DNA of 64,000 bases from Gulosibacter molinativorax (GCF_003010915.2 NZ_CP028426.1:2232001-2296000), one strand, 5' to 3'; positions 50,374 to 59,641 are shown, numbered from the stretch's first letter. The notes: a model not told the origin generated them from the letters alone. Numbers and translations are program-made.

Positions 50374-53300
50374 ATGAAGGGCGGCGTGATCCTGTTCCGC
50401 GGCACAGGTGCTGCCGCGCGCCGCTATGTCGAGGCCGACCGCTCCCGTGCCGACGAGTACTACCTCGGCGCAGACGACGCCGTGGCCGAGTACGCGGTAC
50501 TCAATGCCAGCGGCGAGGTCACGGCCACCCGTTCCCTGAACACCGAGGAGTATGAGGGGTGGGTGGACTGGACGGAACCGATCACGGGCGAGTCGATGGG
50601 AACCCCGCGCAAGGCTGGCGAGGGGTCGAAGGGGTCGCCGTTGTTCGCGGAGATGACGATCAACGCCCCCAAGAGCCTGTCGGTCGCCGCCGCACTCCAC
50701 CTCGAAGTCTCCGCCGCGCTGGACGCGGCGCAGCAGGATGCGCTGGCCGAGATACGGCGGTGGCTCGGTCAGCACTCCGTGACGAGAGTCGGGCCGCGTC
50801 ACGCTCGGGAAGTCATCCCTATCGAACAGATGCAGGTCGTTGGGATCGGGCACAAGACCTCTCGGGCGGGTGATCCTCACCGGCATATTCATATGCAGAT
50901 CGGAACTCGGGTGTGGGCGGCTGGGAAGTGGCGGGCGCTGGATACGGCGGCGTTGTTCAAGCAGCAGGGCGCGATCCGCGCCCTCGGCACCGCAGTCATC
51001 GCCGCACACCCGCACCTCGCGCAGACCCTCGCAGAGCACGGCCTGACCCTCGACCCAGTGTCCGGTGAGGTGGCGGAGTTGCGGCCGTTCAACGGTGTGA
51101 TGTCGAAGCGGTCGGCTCAGATCAGACGCAACCTTGACCGGCTCGAAGCCGAGTGGGAAGCGGCGCATCCCGACGAGGCGCTGGGTCCGGTGATGACGGC
51201 GAGGTTGCAGGGCATCGCGTGGACGCACGAGCGGCCTGGGAAGAAGCCCGCTGACCTCAAGAGCGAGCAGTGGTGGGTGCAGGAACTCCGTGACGCCGGG
51301 TACGAACCCGCTACACATCAACGCAGTACCGTGCAGCGCCCGGTGCGGGTGGATGATCTTGCGGTGCAGGAGGTTGCATCGCGGGCGCTGGATCGCTGTG
51401 CCGCCGCATCATCAGCATGGACGAAACACAGCGTGCAGGAGCACGTCACCCGCATCACCACCGAACACGGCGTACGAGCAACACCGGCAGAGCTGCGCGA
51501 GTTCGTCACGATAGCGACTGAGCTTGCGGTCTTAGATTGCTTCTCCGTCCTCCCGCCGGATGCCGCAACGCCGGAGCATGTCGCGCACCTGACCAGCCTC
51601 ACCGTCGTCGCCGCCGAAACCACGCTCCGCGACCAACTCACCGCCGCCACACCCGAGCAAGAACCGGAGCTCCCGGAAGTGACCGAGGCCGCACGCGCGG
51701 CCGGGCTGGACGACGGGCAGGCGGTCGCTGCGGAGGCGGTTGCATCGTCCGATCCGTTGGTGATCGTGGAGGGCGCTGCGGGCAGCGGGAAGACGACGAT
51801 GCTACGCACCGCCATCGACGTCGCCGCCGAGCACGGGCGTGCGTCGCGGGTGGTTGCGCCAACACTGCGCGCGGCGCAGGTCGCGCACGAAGAACTCGGC
51901 ATACCCGCCACGAGCGCTGCAGCACTCGTGCACGCGCACGGATGGCGCTGGAGCCGCGACGGCGTATGGACACGCCTACACCCCGGCGACACCGACCCTG
52001 ACACGGGACGCATCTTCACCGGCCCCGCTCGCGATGCCGTGCTATCGCGGGGTGAGCGAGTGATCGTGGATGAGGCCGGAATGCTCGACCAAGACACCGC
52101 CCACGCCCTCCTCACCATCACCGCCGAGGCAGGCGCGACCGTCGCGCTCGTCGGCGACCGCGCCCAACTCCCCGCCGTCGGACGTGGCGGGGTGCTCGAC
52201 ATGGCCGCACAGATCAGAGGCCGCACCTACGACATGACCGAACTGCACCGCTTCGCCGACGCCGAGTACGCGTCACACACGTTGACGATGCGCGACCGGG
52301 AGAACCCCGGCGAGGTGTTCGACCGGCTCACCGCGAAGGGTCTCATCACCTTGCACGCCGACGAGGATGCAGCGCGCGAGCACATCACCGTGCACGCGAA
52401 GTTGGGTGAGGCGATCACGGTCGCCTCGAACGACGAAGCCACCGCGCTGAACGAGCGCATCCGCGCGGCGCGAGTCGACCGCGGTGAGGTCGACGACACG
52501 ATCACAGCGACCGGCAGCGACCAACTGCCTATCGGTCGGGGCGATCTGATCCAGACGCGGAAGAACGACACCGCGCTTGGCGTGGCGAACCGGCAACAGT
52601 GGATCGTCCAGCACGTCGCTGAGGACGGCACCCTTTACGCTCGCGAAGCCGTCAGCGGGCGCAGAAACGCCCGAACCATCGCCCTCCCGCCTGAGTACGT
52701 GAGTGAGCACGCGCACCTGTCCTATGCCGCTACCGCGTACGGAGTCCAAGGTGCAACCGTCAGCACCTCCCACACGATGCTGGCTGAGGCGACGAGTGCG
52801 GCAGGCATCTATGTCGGCATGACCCGAGGCCGCGAACAGAACCGGCTGCACGTCATCGCCGAGAACCTGGCGGATGCGCGTGCGCAGTTCGTCGCAGCGA
52901 TGGAACGCGACCCCGCAGACCGCGGCCTCGACCACGCCACCGCACAAGCCGCCGAAGCAGTGCGAGGCATCGTCAAAGACGGCCCGATCCAGCGCGTCAC
53001 CAAAGAACTCGCCAGACTCGGTCGTGAAGCCAAGCGTGCAGAACAAACGGCAGAACGGTGGGAGCAGACCGCCAACCGGCTCGACGCTCAACGAGCCGCA
53101 CACCGTGCCGAGAGCGAGGAGAGCACCGCCGTGCTTCGAGAGGCAGAGGAGGAAGCCGCACGGGTGCGTGCAGACGTCGCCGCGCCCCTCACCGAGCAAG
53201 CCCAACAAGACGGCGCGGCTTACCTCGCCACAGTCCAGGCCGAGGCCACAGCAAATGCACGACTTGCGACAGCCGGGCGGTTCGGGCGGCGCAAGGCCCG

Positions 53301-53832
53301 CGATGAACACCGCGCCGCGAGCAAACAAGCAGCAACCATCCGAGCCCACCTTCACGATGCGTGGGAGGCTGAACCGCCACGCGCCCCCAGCGCGCTACCC
53401 GAATGGGCTGCACAGATCGCGGGGCGGAGAGCAGAATCTGACCCCCGAGTGCGCGACGCCGACAAAGCTGTCGAAACCGCGCGCACCGGACGAGCCGCAA
53501 CGGTTGAGCGTCACCGCAAAGAACGGCTGTCACTCTTGGCGAGCGAGTACGGGCTTGAGAACGCGCGCGCTCACCAGTACGGGATGCGCGCCCTCAACCC
53601 GAACCGAGAGGCTCGCGATGCCACGGTACGAGCCCTCACCACCCGTCAGGAGATTGAGATAGTACGTGCGCTGCCCCTCGACCAGGCCGTGGCGCGTCTC
53701 GGTGCGCGACGAGTCGCCGCCGAAGAATCGAAGAGACGTGAGCTGGAGCGGCCACGGCAATTCCGTGATCCGTTCGGCCGCGACCCCCACCAAGCCGATC
53801 CGCGGCACAATGGCCCTGGCCGTAGCTTGTAG
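50374..53832 (+). CDS. MobF/TrwC-type relaxase-helicase of the integrative element
   Basis: The ATG at 50374 has GGGAGG six bases upstream and gives 1152 residues. The N-terminal relaxase domain has FAEMTINAPKSLSVAAALH and the HUH-like AGDPHRHIHMQIGTRVW. The RecD-like helicase has Walker A EGAAGSGKTT, VDEAGMLD, GDRAQLPAVG, a SYAATAYGVQGATV motif and VGMTRGREQNRLHVI. The C-terminal ~300 residues are a charged coiled coil. It would nick oriT and unwind DNA for mobilisation. The N-terminal GTGAAARRYVEADRSRADEYYLG carries candidate catalytic tyrosines. It appears intact, unlike the host traA. Confidence 0.9.
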   Translation: MKGGVILFRGTGAAARRYVEADRSRADEYYLGADDAVAEYAVLNASGEVTATRSLNTEEYEGWVDWTEPITGESMGTPRKAGEGSKGSPLFAEMTINAPKSLSVAAALHLEVSAALDAAQQDALAEIRRWLGQHSVTRVGPRHAREVIPIEQMQVVGIGHKTSRAGDPHRHIHMQIGTRVWAAGKWRALDTAALFKQQGAIRALGTAVIAAHPHLAQTLAEHGLTLDPVSGEVAELRPFNGVMSKRSAQIRRNLDRLEAEWEAAHPDEALGPVMTARLQGIAWTHERPGKKPADLKSEQWWVQELRDAGYEPATHQRSTVQRPVRVDDLAVQEVASRALDRCAAASSAWTKHSVQEHVTRITTEHGVRATPAELREFVTIATELAVLDCFSVLPPDAATPEHVAHLTSLTVVAAETTLRDQLTAATPEQEPELPEVTEAARAAGLDDGQAVAAEAVASSDPLVIVEGAAGSGKTTMLRTAIDVAAEHGRASRVVAPTLRAAQVAHEELGIPATSAAALVHAHGWRWSRDGVWTRLHPGDTDPDTGRIFTGPARDAVLSRGERVIVDEAGMLDQDTAHALLTITAEAGATVALVGDRAQLPAVGRGGVLDMAAQIRGRTYDMTELHRFADAEYASHTLTMRDRENPGEVFDRLTAKGLITLHADEDAAREHITVHAKLGEAITVASNDEATALNERIRAARVDRGEVDDTITATGSDQLPIGRGDLIQTRKNDTALGVANRQQWIVQHVAEDGTLYAREAVSGRRNARTIALPPEYVSEHAHLSYAATAYGVQGATVSTSHTMLAEATSAAGIYVGMTRGREQNRLHVIAENLADARAQFVAAMERDPADRGLDHATAQAAEAVRGIVKDGPIQRVTKELARLGREAKRAEQTAERWEQTANRLDAQRAAHRAESEESTAVLREAEEEAARVRADVAAPLTEQAQQDGAAYLATVQAEATANARLATAGRFGRRKARDEHRAASKQAATIRAHLHDAWEAEPPRAPSALPEWAAQIAGRRAESDPRVRDADKAVETARTGRAATVERHRKERLSLLASEYGLENARAHQYGMRALNPNREARDATVRALTTRQEIEIVRALPLDQAVARLGARRVAAEESKRRELERPRQFRDPFGRDPHQADPRHNGPGRSL

Positions 53833-53951
53833 CAAGACGCGGAGTAGCTCCTGAGATTCTACGAGTCGCACTCTGCTCCTCGTCCTCGCTTAATGGTCGT
53901 GGACCATGGCGCGGGTGAGGGAAAAGATGGCGTGCTTGAGTGGTCGGCAGG

Positions 53952-55259
53952 TCACCAGTACAGCGCGACAAACCCGACTTCGAGCTGAATCGGTGACATC
54001 CCAGAGTCAGGTTGCTGACGAGGAACCGGAGAGTGGTTCTGGGCGGGGGCCGGGAGTCGATCAATCCAGTCAGATCTGATTCTCAACAGCAGGTCTCGGT
54101 CGGCGTCCTCGCCCGCTACAGCCTGAGCGACGGGCTCAAAGGCACGACGCCGCTCCTCAATCGTCGTCGCGGATGCCAGTGCCGGAATGGCAGTTGCGAC
54201 AGCCTCATTTACCGCGGTGGAATCTGGGGTTGTCCCCGAGGCAGTTTGGAGCGCAACCGCGAAGTTATCAAGTTGAAATTGAGCGGTGGCCCTTGCCTCA
54301 GGAGTTTCGACCGATTGGGTGTTGCCAAGGTCAAGCTGTTGTAGTGGTAGCACTACCTGGTCACGAAGATCAGGTGATAGGGATTCTAGAAGGTCCGCGA
54401 TCTTGATCGGGGACCATGGTGACGAAAGTACCGGTCCTTCTGCCCGGGCGTAAACGGTGAAGGTGGACCCCGAGAACAACGTCCGGCGGAGGTCGCGCCA
54501 GAAGGAGTCAGACTCAGCAAAGCCAACCAGTTCGAGTGGTCTTGCACCTCCTCGTACTTCGTTGCCGAGAAGTTCTGTTGCGATTACGACCCGCTCACCG
54601 GCAACCTCGATGACGCTGTGGCTTGTGGCTAGCCCACGCATGGGGACGAGCCCAACGAGGAGTTCCCTGAGCACCTCGATCATCGGAGCGACCTCACGAA
54701 CGTCCGCATCCGATATGCCAAACAGGTCCTCTCGACCGTTCATGAGATCAAGGATCGTAGTACCCATCGTGATGATCTTGAAGAACTGATCGGCTTCAAT
54801 CTTGACGTCCATCTCCACGATGTCGCCACGATGGATGTCACTCAACGGGACGGCCAGCTTTGCTTTCTTCAATCTTCGGAGGGCGTTTTCAAGATCACGG
54901 TATGAGTGGATCGGCTTACGCGACCTACGCTTGATCCCCGAGATGTTGTGCAGGAGAACTCCGACGTCGCGTCGCCAGAGATCCCGGAACGTGCTTTGAA
55001 TGACTGCACGCCGGACAACTTCGTTGGTAGAGGTCCGCGATGCCCCGAGGCGTGATTCCACGCTGGCACCGGCCTTCGCCGCACCTATGGTTCCCCCCAA
55101 ACTATGGTCTTCCGTGCGTGAGAGCGTGTCGGTGACTGCCTCCTTAATCTCACCTTGGAGGCCAGCAAGAAGGCTAACGACACTCACTTCGTCCAGATAG
55201 ATGAACTCACGGTGGCGGTCGCGGGGTTCATTGCGCTTGCGGTTCCAGATAGCCATCAT
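53952..55259 (-). CDS. DUF6414-like protein of a three-gene cargo operon
   Basis: The 435-residue protein opens with DRHREFIYLDEVSVVSLLAGLQGEIKEAVTD, a signature of DUF6414-type proteins of unknown function, followed by a small-residue GGTIGAAKAGASVESRLGAS stretch and a mixed alpha/beta body. No transmembrane helix, nuclease motif or nucleotide-binding motif is evident. Its ATG overlaps the ATPase stop by four bases (ATGA), so the two are translationally coupled. It is the last gene of the operon. A sensor or effector partner of the ATPase is a reasonable guess only. Confidence 0.65.
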   Translation of the reverse strand: MMAIWNRKRNEPRDRHREFIYLDEVSVVSLLAGLQGEIKEAVTDTLSRTEDHSLGGTIGAAKAGASVESRLGASRTSTNEVVRRAVIQSTFRDLWRRDVGVLLHNISGIKRRSRKPIHSYRDLENALRRLKKAKLAVPLSDIHRGDIVEMDVKIEADQFFKIITMGTTILDLMNGREDLFGISDADVREVAPMIEVLRELLVGLVPMRGLATSHSVIEVAGERVVIATELLGNEVRGGARPLELVGFAESDSFWRDLRRTLFSGSTFTVYARAEGPVLSSPWSPIKIADLLESLSPDLRDQVVLPLQQLDLGNTQSVETPEARATAQFQLDNFAVALQTASGTTPDSTAVNEAVATAIPALASATTIEERRRAFEPVAQAVAGEDADRDLLLRIRSDWIDRLPAPAQNHSPVPRQQPDSGMSPIQLEVGFVALYW

Positions 55260-56485
55260 TCTGCCTTCAGGTGGGTCTTGCGGTCGCGGTCAACCGCCTC
55301 AACGCCAATGAGGATGTCTTCCCAGGCGATGGATTTCCTATGGTCGAGAGTCGCAGCGAGACCTGCCTCGGTCCAGATCGCAGCGAGGTCGGCCGCTGTC
55401 CAGCCTTGCGTGAGTTGCGCGAGCGCTGACAAGTCTGGCCTCTCTCCGAAAAGCACCTTTCGACTCGATGCCGAGAGAATCTGAACCCGGTCTTCCGCAG
55501 ACGGCAAGGAGAAGACGAGCTTGTGCCCCAACCGTCCAGGCCGCAAGAGCGCGTCATCGAGTGCTCCGGGAAGGTTTGTCGTCGCAATAATGAGCACTCG
55601 GTCGTATGCCACAAAGCCGTCGAGAAGAGACAGGAACTGCCCAACGAGCCGGTTGGTTGCCTCGTGATTCTGCTCACCCCGTTGTGTGTACAAGCTATCG
55701 ATCTCATCAAAGAAAAGAATCGCGGGGCCGTTAGCTTGTGCATGCTCGAAGATCTCGCGGAGTCGCCGCTCAGTTTGGCCAACAAATTTGTCTACAATCA
55801 CGGGCCCGCCGACGTTGTAGAAAGAAGCATTGAGCTTAGCGGCAAGACCCCGAGCAAGAAACGTTTTCCCGGTGCCGGAGGGGCCGCTGAAGAGCATGCC
55901 CTTGATGGGATTGACTCCTATTTTCCGCAACGGGTCGTCGGGCGAAAGAGCCACGGTCGCGAGATCGAGAGCACGGCGGACGAGCAATATGCTGCCGCCG
56001 AAATCCTCAAGGGACGTCGTGTTATCTTCCTTGCGGACAACAAGGGACTTTGGGTCGAAATCGTCCTCGCGGAGAAGGCTGAGGTCGTCAATGGGATCGT
56101 CTGCAACTACGGCGACTGGTTGGCCGTCTGGTCCGAGTCGGACCGTTTGCCCCTTCTCAAAGGGATCGTCGGCTCGCTGTCGGAAGTTATAGGTGGAGCC
56201 AGCTGACTTCACGACGATATCGGTGTTCCCAGCCCATACAACGGTTCCGGTGCGATCGCCAGCTGGCCATGATTCAGCAGCAAGCCGCTCGACTCGACCG
56301 TCGGCAAGCAGGAAGACGTCTCCGGGCTCTAGATCGGCTAAGCCCGGACCGTTGGCGCGGGCCGTGTTGCCGTTCCGCAACTCAAGTAAGACTGAGCCAT
56401 CGACATTGGATAGGACCCGAAATAGCTGCCCTTCGACGATATCGGGCTCATCTTCCTCGAACTGACCTGGCAGCACAGCCGTCAT
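55256..56485 (-). CDS. AAA+ ATPase with tandem OB-like N-terminal domains
   Basis: ATG 56485 gives 409 residues. Residues ~15-130 look like two OB-type beta barrels (EGQLFRVLSNVDGSVLLELRNG and RTGTVVWAGNTDIVVKSAGS), an arrangement recalling the proteasomal ATPase ARC/Mpa. The single AAA+ module has Walker A GPSGTGKT (201-208), pore-loop-like DKFVGQTERRLREIF, Walker B ILFFDEID (256-263), sensor-1 ATTN (~304) and LLRPGR (315-318, arginine finger). It should form a hexameric unfoldase or remodeller. No proteasome or protease gene is adjacent. It lies 22 bases after the upstream gene and overlaps the DUF6414 gene. Confidence 0.85.
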   Translation of the reverse strand: MTAVLPGQFEEDEPDIVEGQLFRVLSNVDGSVLLELRNGNTARANGPGLADLEPGDVFLLADGRVERLAAESWPAGDRTGTVVWAGNTDIVVKSAGSTYNFRQRADDPFEKGQTVRLGPDGQPVAVVADDPIDDLSLLREDDFDPKSLVVRKEDNTTSLEDFGGSILLVRRALDLATVALSPDDPLRKIGVNPIKGMLFSGPSGTGKTFLARGLAAKLNASFYNVGGPVIVDKFVGQTERRLREIFEHAQANGPAILFFDEIDSLYTQRGEQNHEATNRLVGQFLSLLDGFVAYDRVLIIATTNLPGALDDALLRPGRLGHKLVFSLPSAEDRVQILSASSRKVLFGERPDLSALAQLTQGWTAADLAAIWTEAGLAATLDHRKSIAWEDILIGVEAVDRDRKTHLKAE

Positions 56486-56507
56486 CTGAAGTCTCTCGTG
56501 CGGACCG

Positions 56508-57263
56508 TCACGCTTGAGCCTCACAGCTCGGCAGCGCCCGGATCGGCAACGCGTCATCGGGGAGCGCAGAGGCCCCGATCACACGCCAGTCTTCGCCGAG
56601 TACGCCGTGGAAGCCGAACAAGCAAACGATAGAAACCCAGCGTTTGATCGAGTCAGCAACTTCAGCACGCAACTCTTCTTCGAATGGCGCGAAGTCCGCA
56701 CCCTCTATCGTGCGCTGGTGATGGGCAGAGAGAGGAGGCGAGCTATTGATGGCCGCCCGCTCTGCCTCGTCCCACATCGCTCTCGATGATCGCGAGCTGA
56801 CCTCTTTGCCGGAAACTTGGTCAAGATGGTGGTATCTGCCCGTGTCTGCGTAGTTCCTCAGCGTGCGAACCACCGCTGCCCAGACAGGGTCATTGTCGAG
56901 GGTGCAAATCCAACTGCGCAGCAACTGTTTCCGCTCCCAGTCGCCAGACTCGATTGCCTCGCGAAGCTCGGAACGTAGCCGCTCATCCATCTCGTCTAGG
57001 GCATGACCCCAGCCGTCACGTGTGAAGCCCATCTTCTTCGGCCAACCTTCACCTTTGGAGACGGCGGCGGTGCCAAGCGCGAGCTTCATCAGTCGTTCGA
57101 CACCTATCGAGTAAGTCGCAAGGACAGCATCGAGGTCACGTTCGAGGGCTCCGTCTTGCCGCAGCAGTCGATCAGCGGATGCGAGCACGCTCCGCGCGGA
57201 GTTGACCTCGGGCAGTAACCCGTTGAGCCACTGTTGGCTTGTAAACCCTGACCCCTCGCGCAT
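56508..57263 (-). CDS. Putative HEPN-like protein, first gene of the cargo operon
   Basis: The 251-residue protein is not clearly in a named family. Residues 45-95 (AVLATYSIGVERLMKLALG... then GFTRDGWGHALDEMDERL) fit a HEPN-type helical bundle: a helix with E-x-x-x-K, then R82-D-x-x-x-H87, the Rx4H motif of HEPN ribonucleases. The remainder is helical with Trp/Arg-rich stretches. A weak TATCCT box ~9 bases before the ATG suggests a leaderless transcript. As the first gene before an AAA+ ATPase it could be a toxin-like effector, which is inference. Confidence 0.55.
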   Translation of the reverse strand: MREGSGFTSQQWLNGLLPEVNSARSVLASADRLLRQDGALERDLDAVLATYSIGVERLMKLALGTAAVSKGEGWPKKMGFTRDGWGHALDEMDERLRSELREAIESGDWERKQLLRSWICTLDNDPVWAAVVRTLRNYADTGRYHHLDQVSGKEVSSRSSRAMWDEAERAAINSSPPLSAHHQRTIEGADFAPFEEELRAEVADSIKRWVSIVCLFGFHGVLGEDWRVIGASALPDDALPIRALPSCEAQA

Positions 57264-57351
57264 GACTCTAGGATATCGACATCAGCAGAATTTGCCGGGG
57301 TGCCGAGCAGCGGCGGAGTAGACTCAGATCGCGCACACGTGCATGATCACA

Positions 57352-57379
57352 GGTGAGTGCGTTTGGGGCACCTCGGCTA
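57352..57379. other. attR of the serine-recombinase element
   Basis: Element sequence GTGAGTGCGTTTGGGGCACC (57352-57371) runs into CTCGGCTA (57372-57379), after which traA resumes (TGCCGTGACGTCC). The element arm matches the complement of the attL arm at most positions. Confidence 0.85.
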
Positions 57380-58379
57380 TGCCGTGACGTCCTTCCGCGC
57401 GCAAGGCCTCACCACCGATACTGCCCACGTGCTCGTCGACTCGACCATGACCAGGGAGACCCTCTACGTGGCGATGACTCGGGGCCGGGACACCAACGTT
57501 GCCTATGTCGCCGTCGACAAGCCCGAAGCTTCCCACGACGGTCCGCATCCTGGCGAGAACGACGAAGTGACCGGCCGCGGCGTCCTCGCCGAAGTGCTGC
57601 AGTACTCCGGCGCTGAGCTTTCTGCGCACGAAACGATCGCAGTCGAACAAGAATCTTGGGGAACGATTGCCCAGCTTGCTGCCGAGTACGAAACGATCGC
57701 AGCAGCGGCGCAACGTGACCGGTGGGCATCTCTGGTGCGAGCATCCGGTCTCAATGCAGAACAAGCTGACGAAGTCATCGATTCGGATGCGTTCGGCCCG
57801 CTCACCACTGAGCTGCGCCGAGCCGAGGCCAACCATCACGACGTAGCAGACTTGCTCCCGCGTGTCGTCCGCGCACGTGGCTTCGGCGACGCAAACGACA
57901 TCGCCGCGGTGATTCGACATCGAGTCGCTGCGGTAACTACGAGGGCTGCGGGATCGGGTCGTAGCTACTCTGCACCCAGGTTGGTCGCCGGGCTGATCCA
58001 CGAGGCGATTGGCGCCATGAGTGAGGAGATGCAGCAGGCTCTCGTCGAGCGTCGTGATCTCATCGAGGAGCGAGTCGATGTAGTTCTTAACACCGCGGTC
58101 GCTGACTCGGCACCATGGATTGCAGCTCTCGGTGCCAAGCCCGCAGACGCGCAGTGCGCGGCCGCCTGGTATCGTGCAGCGTCCGTGATCGCCGCCTACC
58201 GCGACCGGTATCAGATCACGAGTGCCGCGGTACTCGGAGCCTCGCCCGATTCCACAACGCAGAAGGTCGATTACGCTCGTGCGGAAGCCGCTCTCCGAGT
58301 CATAAGAGATGCTCGTGCCCCTCGAACTCAAGAGCACGAACGGGAACGGGTACGGGAAACGCGCGGCCTCCGTTTGTGA
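57372..58379 (+). pseudogene. traA: MobF relaxase TraA, 3' part
   Basis: From LGYAVTSFRAQGLTTDTAHVLVDS the frame is the C-terminal UvrD/RecD-like helicase motif region (GYAVTSFRAQG, VAMTRGRDTNVAYVAVD) followed by ~270 helical residues. It joins in frame to AEHVEL at 45751. GTG or TTG codons at 57353 and 57357 lie in the element arm and are not the natural start. It ends in a charged tail (ERERVRETRGLRL) at 58379, the natural end of traA or close to it. Confidence 0.85.
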
Positions 58380-58431
58380 GACTTGACGAATCGGAAGCGT
58401 CGTTGTCCCTTCGGCTGGGAGCAAGATCATT

Positions 58432-58500
58432 GTGAGCACAGGCTCGACCTGGGTGGAGTTGCTGGGCCTCCTTGATCGGTCAACGGTTTGGTACAGCTAG
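58432..58500 (+). pseudogene. Gene start truncated by IS copy B
   Basis: GTG 58432, with GGGAG upstream, begins MSTGSTWVELLGLLDRST and runs into the terminal CTAG of the IS after 22 codons. It is the next gene of the conjugative region after traA. The rest is absent from the window, and the product cannot be named. Confidence 0.45.
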
Positions 58501-59478
58501 GGCGTGTCTCCCATATGGTTCGTGATTGATCCGCAATTGTGGACTCGTGGCATCTGTTGTGGGTTCTCGTTCTCGTCGACTAACTGATAGGCAATGGGCG
58601 CTGATCGCGCCGTTACTCCCATCGAATGAGGGACGGCGTGGTCATCCGTTTGGTGATGATCGTCGTGTCGTGGACGGAATGATTTACCGGTTCCGAACCT
58701 CGACTCCGTGGCGAGATATCCCTCGGGAGGAGTTCGGCCCGTGGCAGACGATCTGGAAGCGACACCGCCGCTATGCCAGCGACGGCACCTGGGATCGCGT
58801 GCTGCAAGCCCTCCTCGCGCAGGCTGACGCTGCAGGCCTGATCGATTGGGACGTGTCCGTGGACGCGACAATCGCGCGGGCGCATCAGCACGCCACGAAC
58901 ACCACGCGCCCCGACCAGGACACAGGGGGCATTGTCGAATTACAAGAATCTGCCGTTTGATGAGATCGAGCCCGCCGGTCACGGCATCGGCCGTTCCCGC
59001 GGCGGGCTGACGACCAAGATCCACCACGCGGTCGACGGTCACGGACTGCCGCTGGCGATCGTTGTCACTGGCGGGCAGCGCAACGATGGCGCGATGCTCG
59101 AACAAGTCCTGGACGATATCCGCGTCCCCAGGGTCGGTGGCGGCAGACCGCGCACCCGACCGGACGCGGTGCTGGCTGACAAGGCCTACGGCAGCGGCGT
59201 GAACCGGCGCATGCTCCGCGCCCGCGGGATTCGTGCGGTGATCCCGGAGAAGAGCAACGAGATCGCGGCCCGCAAATGCAAAGGACACAAGGGTGGACGT
59301 CCACCGAGCTTCGACGCAGGCGCGTACAAGGATCGCAACGTCGTCGAGCGCTCCTTCGCCCTTGTTAAGCAATGGCGCGGCATCGCCACCCGCTACGACA
59401 AACTCGCCATCACTTACCGAGCCGGTGCCGTCCTCCACGCCGTCCTCACCTGGGCAACACTATTGGGAGACATGCCCT
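58499..59478 (+). mobile_element. IS5-family insertion sequence, copy B
   Basis: Same terminal repeats, length, orientation and CTAG flanks as copy A, 18,483 bases downstream. The one encoded difference is C40750 versus G59233 (Pro to Arg in OrfB). Together the copies bound a ~17.5-kb segment. Confidence 0.88.
58526..58960 (+). CDS. IS5-family transposase, first part (OrfA, copy B)
   Basis: Identical protein to the frame at 40043-40477, with the first catalytic Asp in WDVSVDATIA. It overlaps the second frame at 58932-58960 in the +1 frame. Confidence 0.82.
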   Translation: MIRNCGLVASVVGSRSRRLTDRQWALIAPLLPSNEGRRGHPFGDDRRVVDGMIYRFRTSTPWRDIPREEFGPWQTIWKRHRRYASDGTWDRVLQALLAQADAAGLIDWDVSVDATIARAHQHATNTTRPDQDTGGIVELQESAV

Positions 59479-59480
59479 AG
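58932..59480 (+). CDS. IS5-family transposase, second part (OrfB, copy B)
   Basis: Same as copy A except Arg for Pro in ARGIRAVIPEKS. The remaining DDE residues (DKAYGSG, VVERSF) are intact. Confidence 0.85.
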   Translation: MSNYKNLPFDEIEPAGHGIGRSRGGLTTKIHHAVDGHGLPLAIVVTGGQRNDGAMLEQVLDDIRVPRVGGGRPRTRPDAVLADKAYGSGVNRRMLRARGIRAVIPEKSNEIAARKCKGHKGGRPPSFDAGAYKDRNVVERSFALVKQWRGIATRYDKLAITYRAGAVLHAVLTWATLLGDMP

Positions 59481-59514
59481 CCCCGCCGCGGTTCCCGAAC
59501 GAGCCGCACCCGAA

Positions 59515-59583
59515 CGATAGGACGCACGACAGCGCCCTCCGCCACATCGCAGCGAGTGGTCGAACCTGTCGTGCGTCCTATCG
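59515..59583. repeat. 18-bp perfect inverted repeat right of IS copy B
   Basis: CGATAGGACGCACGACAG (59515-59532) is complementary to CTGTCGTGCGTCCTATCG (59566-59583), with a 33-base spacer. It lies between the IS and the MDR gene at 59642. It may be a regulator site for that gene, a terminator cut off from its gene, or part of an older element. Confidence 0.55.
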
Positions 59584-59641
59584 TCACGGCCAGCAGGTTC
59601 GCTCGCACGGATCGCCCAGGCGAGCAACGCATCCTGTTCGC

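Larger units (their letters stand above)
45752..57379. mobile_element. 11.6-kb integrative mobilizable element within traA
   Basis: Left and right junctions share CTCGGCTA. Removing the DNA between them restores an uninterrupted traA frame (AEHVEL-GYAVTSFRAQG). It encodes a large serine recombinase next to attL, a sigma-like hypothetical protein, a VOC protein with a WYL regulator, its own 1152-residue MobF relaxase, and a three-gene HEPN-like/AAA+/DUF6414 operon next to attR. No mating-pair or T4SS gene is present, so it would rely on a helper for transfer. Confidence 0.85.
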
